In this document: in pieces, positions 52,706 through 59,917 of the stretch
How the letters are laid out: the number at the start of each line of letters is the position of its first letter
How positions within the stretch are numbered: position 1 is the stretch's first letter
Source: Saprospiraceae bacterium
GTDB taxonomy: Bacteria; Bacteroidota; Bacteroidia; Chitinophagales; Saprospiraceae
Direction: 5' to 3'
Length of the DNA stretch: 59,917 bases
Assembly (NCBI GenBank): GCA_022842725.1
Contig: JALHOZ010000027.1
Location: forward strand, 1 to 59,917
Position numbers and translations under genes: made by a program
The notes under the pieces: model-generated
Databases searched by the model: none
Seen by the model: only the letters and a program-made list of their open reading frames with translations
Told to the model about the DNA's origin: nothing

Positions 52706-55248
52706 ACCACTACTTTTTTAGCATATCTGACCGTTCCGTCGGAATAATATACCATATACATGCCATCCGGTAAATCACTTACCGGAATTTGCCATCTGCC
52801 TTCATTTTGAGATAGATTATAGATTTGAACTGATTCGCCTTTCATATTTTGTAAGGTTATTGTTCCGGTACTGCTTTGCTGAGCTACTTGAACATGAAGG
52901 ACATCACTGACAGGATTCGGGTAAACAAACATCTTGGTTATGCCGTGGACATCTTCTGCTGCAACCAAAGGCGTTCTGGTTATATTTATTTCAAGTAAAT
53001 AGGTGCCCGTCACTCCTTCAAAAAATGGAACTACATGAAAATATAAGGTTTGGGCTCCTGTGATTTCTACAGACTGCAACATGACATCATCTATGGTCTC
53101 AGACCAGTTCGTACCATTTGTGCTGACTGAAAACATGACATCAGCGGTGTATTCTTTGCCGTTATCGCTATTATAAGCATCGTGCAATCTTGCCGTGACC
53201 ACATACTTATATCCTGCCAGGAATTCTGCTTTGTAATAATCAAAATCATTTACAACGTGATTGTTGGACCCTTCTGTACCAAAGACCGCTGTATGATTAG
53301 AAAATACCAAAGGCATACTATATGCGGTTTGTATGGTGTTATTAGGTTCGTAGGCATCAGGTTGCAGCGCAGCTTCTTTTACAATGACATAAACAGGGTT
53401 GGGATAATAAGAAGAACCAGCCAGAGACCATTCCGCATTTACAGGTTTGTATTGTATGGCCAAAAAATAGGTTCCCGGAGGAGCTTCCAGATTCTGAGTT
53501 TCAAATTGAAGGTAAGGTGCCAGATAATAAGAGCCCGGAGACAATCCATGAGACTCGTACAACGTACCAAAATTGGCTACCCAGTTTCCATTCAAGTCGT
53601 ATAAATCTGCAGAATACCAACCTTTAAAGATGGCAAAACCGTCATTGACAACATTTACAACCACTTTGGCACTTTTTCCCTGAACAAGATCATTTACTCC
53701 GGGCGTGACGGTCATGTCCGTGTACAATTCGATATCGGCCGCAAAATATACTCTGTGGGAAACAAAATTGACGTTTGTTCCGTTATCCGCTACTCTTTGC
53801 CATTCATTGGCACCTTGCGGTTTGTAATATATTCCTACATAATAATTTCCGGGCAACATGCTCAATAAACCGGTATTTGAAAATACCAGACTGGTTGGAA
53901 AACTACTGTTTCCCGTTAAGGTAAGGTTTGTTTTAATTTCTACATAATCAATAAAATTCCAGCTATCGTCAAAAACGGCTGCACAAAAATCACCATTAAA
54001 TAATCCTCCGCCACTGTTCAGAATATTGGTTTTTACCGTAAATTCATGACCAAACGTCATCGGAGAAGGTGTTACTTTTACTTTTTCATTCAGTTTTAAA
54101 CTATATGTTTGTGTTGTGGCAACAGGTTCAATTCCGGTAATCATTTGCTGATTGGAGACAAAATTGTAGGTCGACCCCGGATTTAGTGAAGTCAGGGTAA
54201 AATAACCGTCATAAGCACCACCCCAACCCCAGTTAAAGTGAAAAAACTGGTTGTTGTCATAACCATCACATACAAAAGCATGCCCGACTGTCTGACTAAA
54301 CCCTGCGTATATTACAGGCCTGTTTTGGTCAAGTTCTGTTTTTAACAGGTTAATCCAATGAGCGTCTGTGTAGTTTTTCTTTTCAATTCCTTTCAGGGTA
54401 GGTTTATATCCGAAATACTTTTTTAAAGCACCTTCAGCACTATTTTCAATCTGACCATTGTAAGATATTACATAAGCATTACTTCCTTGTGGGGAATAAT
54501 TCATGTCCATAGAAACACCTACATGATACATCAAAGTGGCAACAGCGTTGTTGGTACTACTCACTACATCAGGCATAGATGCCCATTGATAGGTTGTATT
54601 GCCAAAATTTGCTGACAAGGTACCATAATTTGTATGATTATAGGAATGGAATCCGCTCCCTTTGGCAGGATGATTCCAATATTTCATCACCTGAGCCGTT
54701 GCGGTTGCTGTACATCCTGTAGGAGACCCACCGGGACACATCGCATTGTAAAAAGGTGATTGGTTCCACTTTGTTTTTAGCAGCGGTTCTACTGCCAATC
54801 TTACAGCCGTTCTTTCAATATTGTCACTCAGATACTTTTGCCATTCTGCTCTTATGACTTCATTGCCGGCTATCTTGTTGGTAATGACATAAGAAATTTC
54901 TTTTTTATACATTTCCAACCATTTTTTTACATGTACCGGAATATTATTATAATCAAAATTACTTTCTGATGAATATCCTAAAAGCGGAAATACATCGTCA
55001 TCTCCTGCTATCAAAACAAATCCTGCAGGTTCTGTTTCAAAAACATAAAATAACACCGGCGAACTTTGATCTGTCCTGATTTGTTTTTCTTCGTGCCGGT
55101 AAACTATTCGGGTTTCTTTTTGAAAAATAACATGACTTTTTATAAAATTTTGAGCCACTTTTTCTGCAAAAAATACATCAATTGGTTTCGCCAGCGAAAT
55201 GTGGACTAAAAAAAATATTAAACTGAATAAAATACTATACTTTTTCAT
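52696..55248 (-). CDS. C10 family (streptopain-type) cysteine peptidase with T9SS sorting domain
   Basis: An 850-aa secreted zymogen. The signal peptide (SILFSLIFFLVHISLA) precedes a propeptide of the SpeB-inhibitor type (~22-150: AGFVLIAGDDDVFPLLGYS, IRAEWQKYL). The papain-like domain follows: Gln163 (WNQSPFYNAMCP), catalytic Cys179 (PTGCTATATAQVMKYW), His323 (VGHAFVCDGYD) and the WGWGG loop. Beta-sandwich adhesive modules fill ~390-770, and a type A T9SS domain ends the protein (VYPNPVSDVLHV, KKVVVCH). It should be secreted and autoprocessed to cleave extracellular proteins. I chose ATG 55248 (MKKYS); the ATG 7 codons upstream only adds a charged lead. A small lipoprotein gene overlaps the end. 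Confidence 0.92.
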   Translation of the reverse strand: MKKYSILFSLIFFLVHISLAKPIDVFFAEKVAQNFIKSHVIFQKETRIVYRHEEKQIRTDQSSPVLFYVFETEPAGFVLIAGDDDVFPLLGYSSESNFDYNNIPVHVKKWLEMYKKEISYVITNKIAGNEVIRAEWQKYLSDNIERTAVRLAVEPLLKTKWNQSPFYNAMCPGGSPTGCTATATAQVMKYWNHPAKGSGFHSYNHTNYGTLSANFGNTTYQWASMPDVVSSTNNAVATLMYHVGVSMDMNYSPQGSNAYVISYNGQIENSAEGALKKYFGYKPTLKGIEKKNYTDAHWINLLKTELDQNRPVIYAGFSQTVGHAFVCDGYDNNQFFHFNWGWGGAYDGYFTLTSLNPGSTYNFVSNQQMITGIEPVATTQTYSLKLNEKVKVTPSPMTFGHEFTVKTNILNSGGGLFNGDFCAAVFDDSWNFIDYVEIKTNLTLTGNSSFPTSLVFSNTGLLSMLPGNYYVGIYYKPQGANEWQRVADNGTNVNFVSHRVYFAADIELYTDMTVTPGVNDLVQGKSAKVVVNVVNDGFAIFKGWYSADLYDLNGNWVANFGTLYESHGLSPGSYYLAPYLQFETQNLEAPPGTYFLAIQYKPVNAEWSLAGSSYYPNPVYVIVKEAALQPDAYEPNNTIQTAYSMPLVFSNHTAVFGTEGSNNHVVNDFDYYKAEFLAGYKYVVTARLHDAYNSDNGKEYTADVMFSVSTNGTNWSETIDDVMLQSVEITGAQTLYFHVVPFFEGVTGTYLLEINITRTPLVAAEDVHGITKMFVYPNPVSDVLHVQVAQQSSTGTITLQNMKGESVQIYNLSQNEGRWQIPVSDLPDGMYMVYYSDGTVRYAKKVVVCH

Positions 55249-55335
55249 GTTATAAATTTTATTCTCCAAATTTCAGATATTTTATAAATTTTAAAAATGA
55301 TTCAAGTCACGGAATAATATGATATTCAGAAAGTC

Positions 55336-55375
55336 AAAAAAAAAAACAGGCATCACATATCTGTAATACCTGTTT
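55336..55375 (-). terminator. Strong intrinsic terminator of the hmgA-hppD operon
   Basis: The 14-bp stem at 55344-55357 pairs with 55362-55375 (two G.U pairs on the transcript) around a 4-nt loop. On the minus strand it runs directly into a T-run (55343 down to 55336). It lies 33 bp past the hppD stop. Confidence 0.85.
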
Positions 55376-55408
55376 CGTTCTCTCGCTAAAAATCAGAAAA
55401 TAATTTTT

Positions 55409-56566
55409 TTATAAGGTGCCTCTTCTTGCTTGTTCGGCTTCAATACTCTCAAACAAAGCCTGAAAGTTACCTTTACCAAAGGACTTGGCTCCTTTGCGTT
55501 GTATGATTTCAAAAAACAGAGTTGGCCTGTCTTCCACGGGTCGGGTAAAAATCTGAAGCAGATATCCATCTTCATCCCTGTCTACCATGATACCTAAGGA
55601 TTTAAGTTTTTCGAGCTCTTCAGCAATCTCACCAACACGCTCGGCGACCGTGTCGTAGTAGGTTCCGGGAACGTACAAAAACTCAACACCTCTTTTTCTC
55701 ATTTCACTGATGGTGAAAACAATGTCATCTGTAGCGACAGCTATGTGCTGGCATCCCGGTCCACCATAAAAATCGAGATATTCTTCGATCTGGGATTTTT
55801 TGATACCTGCTGCCGGTTCATTGATCGGAAATTTTATCCTGCCATTTCCATTCGTCATCACCTTACTCATCAGGGCTGTATACTGCGTCGAAATATCTTT
55901 GTCGTCAAAGGTCACCAGATTGGCAAAACCCATCACATTGGCATAAAAATCTGCCCATTTGTTCATCTCGCCCAGGTCTACATTACCCACCATGTGGTCG
56001 ATGTATTTTAATCCTGTTGCCGGTGGATTGTAGTCGGATTCCCATTTTTCAAAACCGGGAAGGAATATACCGTTATATTTTTTTCGTTCGACAAACATGT
56101 GGATGGTATCACCATAGGTTTTGATTGCAGCTTTGATGACAATACCGTCTTTGTCTTCAAAAACGGTAGGTTCCATGACACCTTCCGCACCTCTTTTGGT
56201 GGTTTCGTCATAAGCGCTTTGTGCATCATCCACCCAAAGGGCAATAACTTTGACACCATCGCCATGTCTTCGGATGTGATCGGAAATCTCGCTGTCCGGA
56301 TTAAAAGGTGTCGTCAGAACAAGGCGGATTTTGTCCTGAACCACTACATACGAACAAAACTCCCGGTTTCCGGTCTCCAATCCGCAATAAGCCAGAGATT
56401 GAAAACCAAAAGCGGTTTTGTAAAAATGTGCCGCTTGTTTGGCATTGCCGACGTACAACTCTACGTAGTCTGTTCCATTGATCGGAAGGAAGTCCTGCGC
56501 TTTGTCAAATATTTTTTCGATACCATAGTTATAATTTTGAACGTCTGTTAAATTTTTGGTTTCCAT
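55409..56566 (-). CDS. hppD: 4-hydroxyphenylpyruvate dioxygenase
   Basis: A 385-aa Fe(II) dioxygenase that converts 4-hydroxyphenylpyruvate and O2 to homogentisate and CO2, the second step of tyrosine catabolism. Two vicinal-oxygen-chelate halves are visible. The Fe ligands are His191 (KYIDHMVGNV), His274 (GCQHIAVATD) and Glu353 (LFFEIIQRKG). The product-binding C-terminal helix (GKGNFQALFESIEAEQ) is present and the length is normal. It lies 42 bp downstream of hmgA on the same strand, ends in a strong terminator, and feeds its product to HmgA. Confidence 0.96.
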   Translation of the reverse strand: METKNLTDVQNYNYGIEKIFDKAQDFLPINGTDYVELYVGNAKQAAHFYKTAFGFQSLAYCGLETGNREFCSYVVVQDKIRLVLTTPFNPDSEISDHIRRHGDGVKVIALWVDDAQSAYDETTKRGAEGVMEPTVFEDKDGIVIKAAIKTYGDTIHMFVERKKYNGIFLPGFEKWESDYNPPATGLKYIDHMVGNVDLGEMNKWADFYANVMGFANLVTFDDKDISTQYTALMSKVMTNGNGRIKFPINEPAAGIKKSQIEEYLDFYGGPGCQHIAVATDDIVFTISEMRKRGVEFLYVPGTYYDTVAERVGEIAEELEKLKSLGIMVDRDEDGYLLQIFTRPVEDRPTLFFEIIQRKGAKSFGKGNFQALFESIEAEQARRGTL

Positions 56567-56608
56567 AATGGATGGTTTTTAAATTTCAGGAATATTTTAA
56601 ATTTCAGA

Positions 56609-57778
56609 TTACATCAAGGCCGGTTCTTCGAGCCAGGATTTGTAATAATCTTTCACCTCGATGCCCATGGCTTCTTCGGTGACCAATACCGGTTGAAAAG
56701 GGTCAATCATGACAGCCAGTTCTTTGGTCTCTTTTTGACCAATACTGCGCTCTATCGCTCCGGGATGCGGTCCGTGCGGGATACCACCGGGATGTAAAGT
56801 GATCTGACCTTTCTGAATATTGTTTCGGCTCATAAAATCACCATCGACGTAGTACAATAATTCGTCGCTGTCGATGTTGCTGTGGTGATAAGGTGCCGGT
56901 ATGGCATCCGGATGATAGTCATACAATCTGGGAACAAACGAACAAATCACAAAATGGGCATTTTCAAAGGTCTGGTGAATCGGCGGCGGCATATGGATTC
57001 TGCCGGTGATCGGTTCAAAATTAAAAATGCTGAAAATATAAGGATAGTGATATCCGTCCCAGCCTATGACATCAAAGGGATGATTGGCATATACATAAGG
57101 GAAAATGAACCCTTTTTTCTTGATAAAAATATCAAATTCTCCCGCCTCATTATGTGTTTTGAGATTGACAGGTCTTTTGATGTCGCGTTCACAAAACGGT
57201 GAATGTTCGAGCAACTGACCGAATTCATTGCGATATCTTTTGGGTGTAAATATCGGACTGAAAGACTCGACATACAGCCATAGATTGTCTTCCGTTTCAA
57301 AATCGACCTGGTACACCGTTCCCCGGGGAATGATGATATAGTCTCCGTATTTGAAAGGCAAATCTCCGTACATGGTCCTTACCACACCATTGCCTTTATG
57401 CACAAAAATCATTTCGTCAGCATCGGCATTTTTGAAAAAGTAAGGCGTGGATTTTTGCGGAGCTGCCATTCCGATGTGCATGGCATCATTGACAAAAAGG
57501 GTTTTCCTGCTTTTGATATAATCCTTTTCCGGTTGAATGTTGAAACCCATAAAACTCATGGCTTCCAATCCGTTTTGAACGGCTATTTTGGGCTGTACGG
57601 AATACGGTTTGTCTTTTTGTTTGACCTTCGTAGGTGGAAAAACGTGATAAACGAGAGAAGAAAGTCCGGAAAATCCCTGCGTGCCGACGAGCTCTTCCTG
57701 ATATAGGGCACCGGAAGGTTGTCTGAAGACCACGTGTCTTTTTTCCGGAAGGTGGCCAAGTTGGTGATAAAAAGGCAT
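56609..57778 (-). CDS. hmgA: Homogentisate 1,2-dioxygenase
   Basis: A 389-aa cupin-fold enzyme that opens the homogentisate ring with O2 to maleylacetoacetate. Recognisable motifs are DEMIFVHKGNG (cupin strand), HMPPPIHQTFENAHFVICSF, YHHSNIDSDELLYYV (Fe ligands probably His299 and Glu306) and HPGGIPHGPHPG (His335). It is shorter than the ~440-aa proteobacterial and human enzymes, as usual for this bacterial branch. First gene of the operon with hppD. A TAnnTTTG promoter lies 40 bp upstream. Maleylacetoacetate isomerase and fumarylacetoacetase are not in the window. Confidence 0.94.
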   Translation of the reverse strand: MPFYHQLGHLPEKRHVVFRQPSGALYQEELVGTQGFSGLSSLVYHVFPPTKVKQKDKPYSVQPKIAVQNGLEAMSFMGFNIQPEKDYIKSRKTLFVNDAMHIGMAAPQKSTPYFFKNADADEMIFVHKGNGVVRTMYGDLPFKYGDYIIIPRGTVYQVDFETEDNLWLYVESFSPIFTPKRYRNEFGQLLEHSPFCERDIKRPVNLKTHNEAGEFDIFIKKKGFIFPYVYANHPFDVIGWDGYHYPYIFSIFNFEPITGRIHMPPPIHQTFENAHFVICSFVPRLYDYHPDAIPAPYHHSNIDSDELLYYVDGDFMSRNNIQKGQITLHPGGIPHGPHPGAIERSIGQKETKELAVMIDPFQPVLVTEEAMGIEVKDYYKSWLEEPALM

Positions 57779-58083
57779 AGATTGATGTTTTTAAACCACA
57801 CATACTTATGTGCGACCCAAAGGTAAAGACCCGCAGGGTAGTAAATAATGACCTGAATCATATACGTTCAGGAGATTAATCATTAGGGTACTAACGATTA
57901 ATCTGACCGGACCATGTTGAAAGGAAAAAAAAGAGTGCTGTTTACAGGTGTATTTTATGTATCTTTTAAACGATAAGATATAAAATTTTACTGATAAATT
58001 TTGAGTATAAAATTAATTATCACTGAATCGTTACACAAAAGCAAGGTTTTGAATATGATCGTCATACCCCTTGATTCATCAAT
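57779..58083. other. Intergenic region upstream of hmgA
   Basis: About 305 bp with no gene. It holds the hmgA promoter near 57818. The rest (57850-58083) is AT-rich with no clear operator palindrome; it would also contain any terminator of the 58084 gene, but I see no strong stem. Confidence 0.45.
57818..57825 (-). promoter_or_regulatory. Candidate promoter (-7 TACCTTTG) of the hmgA-hppD operon
   Basis: The minus strand reads TACCTTTG, 39 bp before the hmgA ATG, giving a leader of about 33 nt. The same octamer precedes the AlkD-like gene. No clear -33 TTG is present. Confidence 0.4.
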
Positions 58084-59784
58084 CTACAATCTGACCACCT
58101 TATGGGTCATAACAGGTTTTAAACCTGCCGTATCGGCGACGGTAACATAATACATTCCTGGAGCTAAACCTGATACATCAATGTCATTTTCTTTATCGTT
58201 CTGATTTTTTAGAACAAAGATCAATTTTCCTGTAATATCCCGTATTGAAATTTCCGGTACTGTCCCATTTTCGGTGTGTATATACAACCTGTCGGAAGCA
58301 GGATTTGGATAGACATGACTCCAGACAGGTATTATATTCGTATTATTTGTAGATGTTGAAATACCCAGATCTTTTTCATCTACAGAACAATAATGTGAAT
58401 ACCAAAATTCAAGATTATTTTTTTTCATTCTGATTTGACTTGCAACGGCAATTGAACCATTATCCATAAAATGAGCATCTCTGATTATAAATCTAAAATC
58501 TCCATTATATTTCAAACGGTTATATTTTAAAAAAGAACCTTTTTTTGTTACAATGTTTGTTTTGGGTTCAATTTCGATGACATCCCAATAATCTAATGAG
58601 TCTTCTCCATAAGAATAATATTGAGCCAAACAATAAGCTTTGTTTTGTTTTACACCAATAGGAATGATAATACCATATATTGTATCCTGCACAGCCAAAT
58701 AATTAAATTTACCCAATTGTTCTCCGTTTTTATCGGTCCACAACATCCAGGTAAATGCTCTGGCTGGTTGATAGTTATTGGGTGCCATTAATTGTGTTAA
58801 AAAAATTTGTTCCTGTTTAAATATCAATTCTGGTTGGTACGTAAATAAATTCTGTTGAGGCCTGGCAAAAACATCTGTGACTTCCATGGTTTTGGACGCA
58901 TACACACTATCTATATTACGGATATTATACCAATGTAAAAAAGCTTTTTTAGGTGAATTAAACGAATTACCTCGGTCTCTTGTACCTGTAAGTATGATCA
59001 TGGTATCTTTATTAAAGAGGGTATTTGTCCAGGGACGGTAGGCATCTGATAAATCCGGATTTAATTCAAGTAAAGTTGATGGATTTTTTACAATATTCAA
59101 ATCATCATCGACCTTGTTAAATTCAAAAAAATCTTTGGTGATGCCATTGTTATTTTCAGAACGGTATAACAAACTAAAATATCTACCTTCTTCTTGTCTG
59201 TGCAATCTTGCGCCGCCGTCATTAAAACGTGCATGATCAAAAAGCGTAGTATCCGTACCGTATTTGAACGTAATGTTTTGCCCGGTTTTGTCATCAATGG
59301 TATGGATCGCCGGCGTACCAATAAAAGGAAAGTTATTTGAGTTGTTTCTGATGGTGGTATCCCGGTGCCTCAAGGTAATAATTTCGATACTATCGTCTGT
59401 GTTAAAGCCTAAATAGGGTCGGGGTCTTTCAAAATTTTTTACACCGGTATGCTGATTGTGCTGATGTACCCATACTTCTTCGCCACTGTATTTATTCAGC
59501 TTTGTCAACCGAAAACCATCCCAACCCGAATATCCGTTCAATGAGGTGGCTGTATGTTCTAATATATAAAAAAAATCACCTTTTTCTACTGTTTTTTCAA
59601 TAAATCTGTTTCCATAAGGGGTATCCTCTGGTGTCCTTGGATTTTGTGGAAAATAATAATCATAAGTATAATACTGCCACTTGGGTTTTGTTATTTCAAA
59701 TGGGGGGATATCAGATAAGGTTTGACAAATGGATGTGAGCGGATATAAAAATATATACAAAAGAATGAATAAATTTATTTTCAT
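58084..59784 (-). CDS. Secreted protein of unknown function with T9SS type A sorting domain
   Basis: A 566-aa exported protein with a signal peptide (INLFILLYIFLYPLTSICQ) and a C-terminal T9SS domain (~485-566: SHVYPNPASDRLYIH, ISIRDITGKLIFVLK, LAPGMYYVTVAD, THKVVRL). The body has repeating beta-strand blocks with aromatic/Asp turns (GWDGFRLTKLNKYSG, RYFSLLYRSENNN, NGSIAVASQIRM), reminiscent of a PQQ-like or kelch-like propeller, but I cannot assign a family. I chose ATG 59784 because it begins the signal peptide directly; the ATG at 59853 would reach into the hairpin and the next gene's end. It is codirectional with the partial gene upstream. Confidence 0.88.
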   Translation of the reverse strand: MKINLFILLYIFLYPLTSICQTLSDIPPFEITKPKWQYYTYDYYFPQNPRTPEDTPYGNRFIEKTVEKGDFFYILEHTATSLNGYSGWDGFRLTKLNKYSGEEVWVHQHNQHTGVKNFERPRPYLGFNTDDSIEIITLRHRDTTIRNNSNNFPFIGTPAIHTIDDKTGQNITFKYGTDTTLFDHARFNDGGARLHRQEEGRYFSLLYRSENNNGITKDFFEFNKVDDDLNIVKNPSTLLELNPDLSDAYRPWTNTLFNKDTMIILTGTRDRGNSFNSPKKAFLHWYNIRNIDSVYASKTMEVTDVFARPQQNLFTYQPELIFKQEQIFLTQLMAPNNYQPARAFTWMLWTDKNGEQLGKFNYLAVQDTIYGIIIPIGVKQNKAYCLAQYYSYGEDSLDYWDVIEIEPKTNIVTKKGSFLKYNRLKYNGDFRFIIRDAHFMDNGSIAVASQIRMKKNNLEFWYSHYCSVDEKDLGISTSTNNTNIIPVWSHVYPNPASDRLYIHTENGTVPEISIRDITGKLIFVLKNQNDKENDIDVSGLAPGMYYVTVADTAGLKPVMTHKVVRL

Positions 59785-59810
59785 GATTACATTGTATTTA
59801 ATGATAGGAA

Positions 59811-59837
59811 ATTGGGTGCAACAGAGTTGCACCCAAT
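59811..59837 (-). terminator. Perfect 12-bp hairpin between two minus-strand genes
   Basis: ATTGGGTGCAAC at 59811-59822 pairs with GTTGCACCCAAT at 59826-59837 around AGA. It lies 7 bp past the stop of the partial gene and 27 bp before the next gene's ATG. The downstream T-tract is weak (TTTCC), so it may be a partial terminator or an mRNA-stabilising or processing stem. Confidence 0.6.
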
Positions 59838-59843
59838 AAAGAA

Positions 59844-59917
59844 TTATTGACATTCGTTAATACATGGTGAGGTGTATGGTCCTTCACAACTTTCTACCTG
59901 AAACTGATAATTGCAAC
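59844..59917 (-). CDS. C-terminal 23 codons of a gene cut by the window end
   Basis: On the minus strand the frame entering from 59917 encodes CNYQFQVESCEGPYTSP plus CINECQ and stops at TAA (59844-59846). Four Cys in 23 residues suggest a secreted, disulphide-bonded tail. The other two frames stop early. The family cannot be told from this fragment. Confidence 0.55.
   Translation of the reverse strand, partial: CNYQFQVESCEGPYTSPCINECQ

Noticed and set aside
56099-56551. 150-aa plus-strand ORF inside hppD
   Set aside because: It is antisense to a fully conserved enzyme and carries no recognisable motif.

Overview
The window looks like a contig from a Bacteroidota bacterium, most like Saprospiraceae or Chitinophagales. 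The taxonomic call is an inference. It rests on four proteins with type A C-terminal sorting domains of the type IX secretion system (T9SS), an outer-membrane beta-barrel gene paired with a GLPGLI-family gene, a giant SprB-like surface adhesin, the TAnnTTTG promoter style, weak Shine-Dalgarno sequences and an AT-rich base composition. Both ends cut genes, and the left end lies in a 24-bp tandem repeat.

Layout. 1-300: tandem repeat and a beheaded ORF. 489-7706: a 2405-aa secreted protein fusing an Asp-box propeller, Ig-like domains, a lipase-like hydrolase, Fn3 domains and a T9SS signal. 8284-10635: an accessory patch with a complete tyrosine recombinase, a small GIY-YIG nuclease gene bracketed by paired terminator-like hairpins, and about 0.5 kb of hairpin-rich non-coding DNA. 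10636-13068: small genes, including a degenerate TrpF-like protein divergent from an alkyltransferase-like (ATL) DNA-repair protein, then a GLPGLI protein. 13062-20042: outer-membrane and secreted proteins (a CarboxypepD_reg/beta-barrel protein, a T9SS protein, an alpha/beta-hydrolase and a porin-like barrel). 20136-25708: a lipid or acyl metabolism locus. One minus-strand unit reads SSS symporter, KASIII-like enzyme, acyl-CoA ligase and lipoprotein, ending in a clear terminator. A FabG-type reductase and a helical protein of unknown function are divergent from it. 27130-27795: an AlkD-like DNA glycosylase.

28326-50792 is a single 22.5-kb ORF (7488 aa). It has a signal peptide, a Gly-rich region, several carbohydrate-binding-like modules, a choice-of-anchor A domain, 19 copies of a ~158-aa Ig-like/Big_2-like double unit interrupted by a PA14 domain, 17 copies of a second ~87-aa Big_2-like unit, and a non-T9SS C-terminal region with two DxNxNGK-like loops. 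51091-52059 holds trpG/pabA and an orphan HigA. 52184-55248 holds a C10 (streptopain-type) peptidase with a translationally coupled small lipoprotein that may be its inhibitor. 55409-57778 is an hmgA-hppD tyrosine/homogentisate degradation operon with a promoter and a strong terminator. Both dioxygenases need O2, so the organism is at least partly aerobic. The window ends with another T9SS protein and the last 23 codons of a further gene.

Together the genes suggest a surface-attached, protein- and polymer-degrading aerobe that secretes hydrolases through the T9SS and builds large repetitive adhesins. The accessory signals (recombinase, GIY-YIG cassette, tandem repeat) cluster in the first 10.6 kb.
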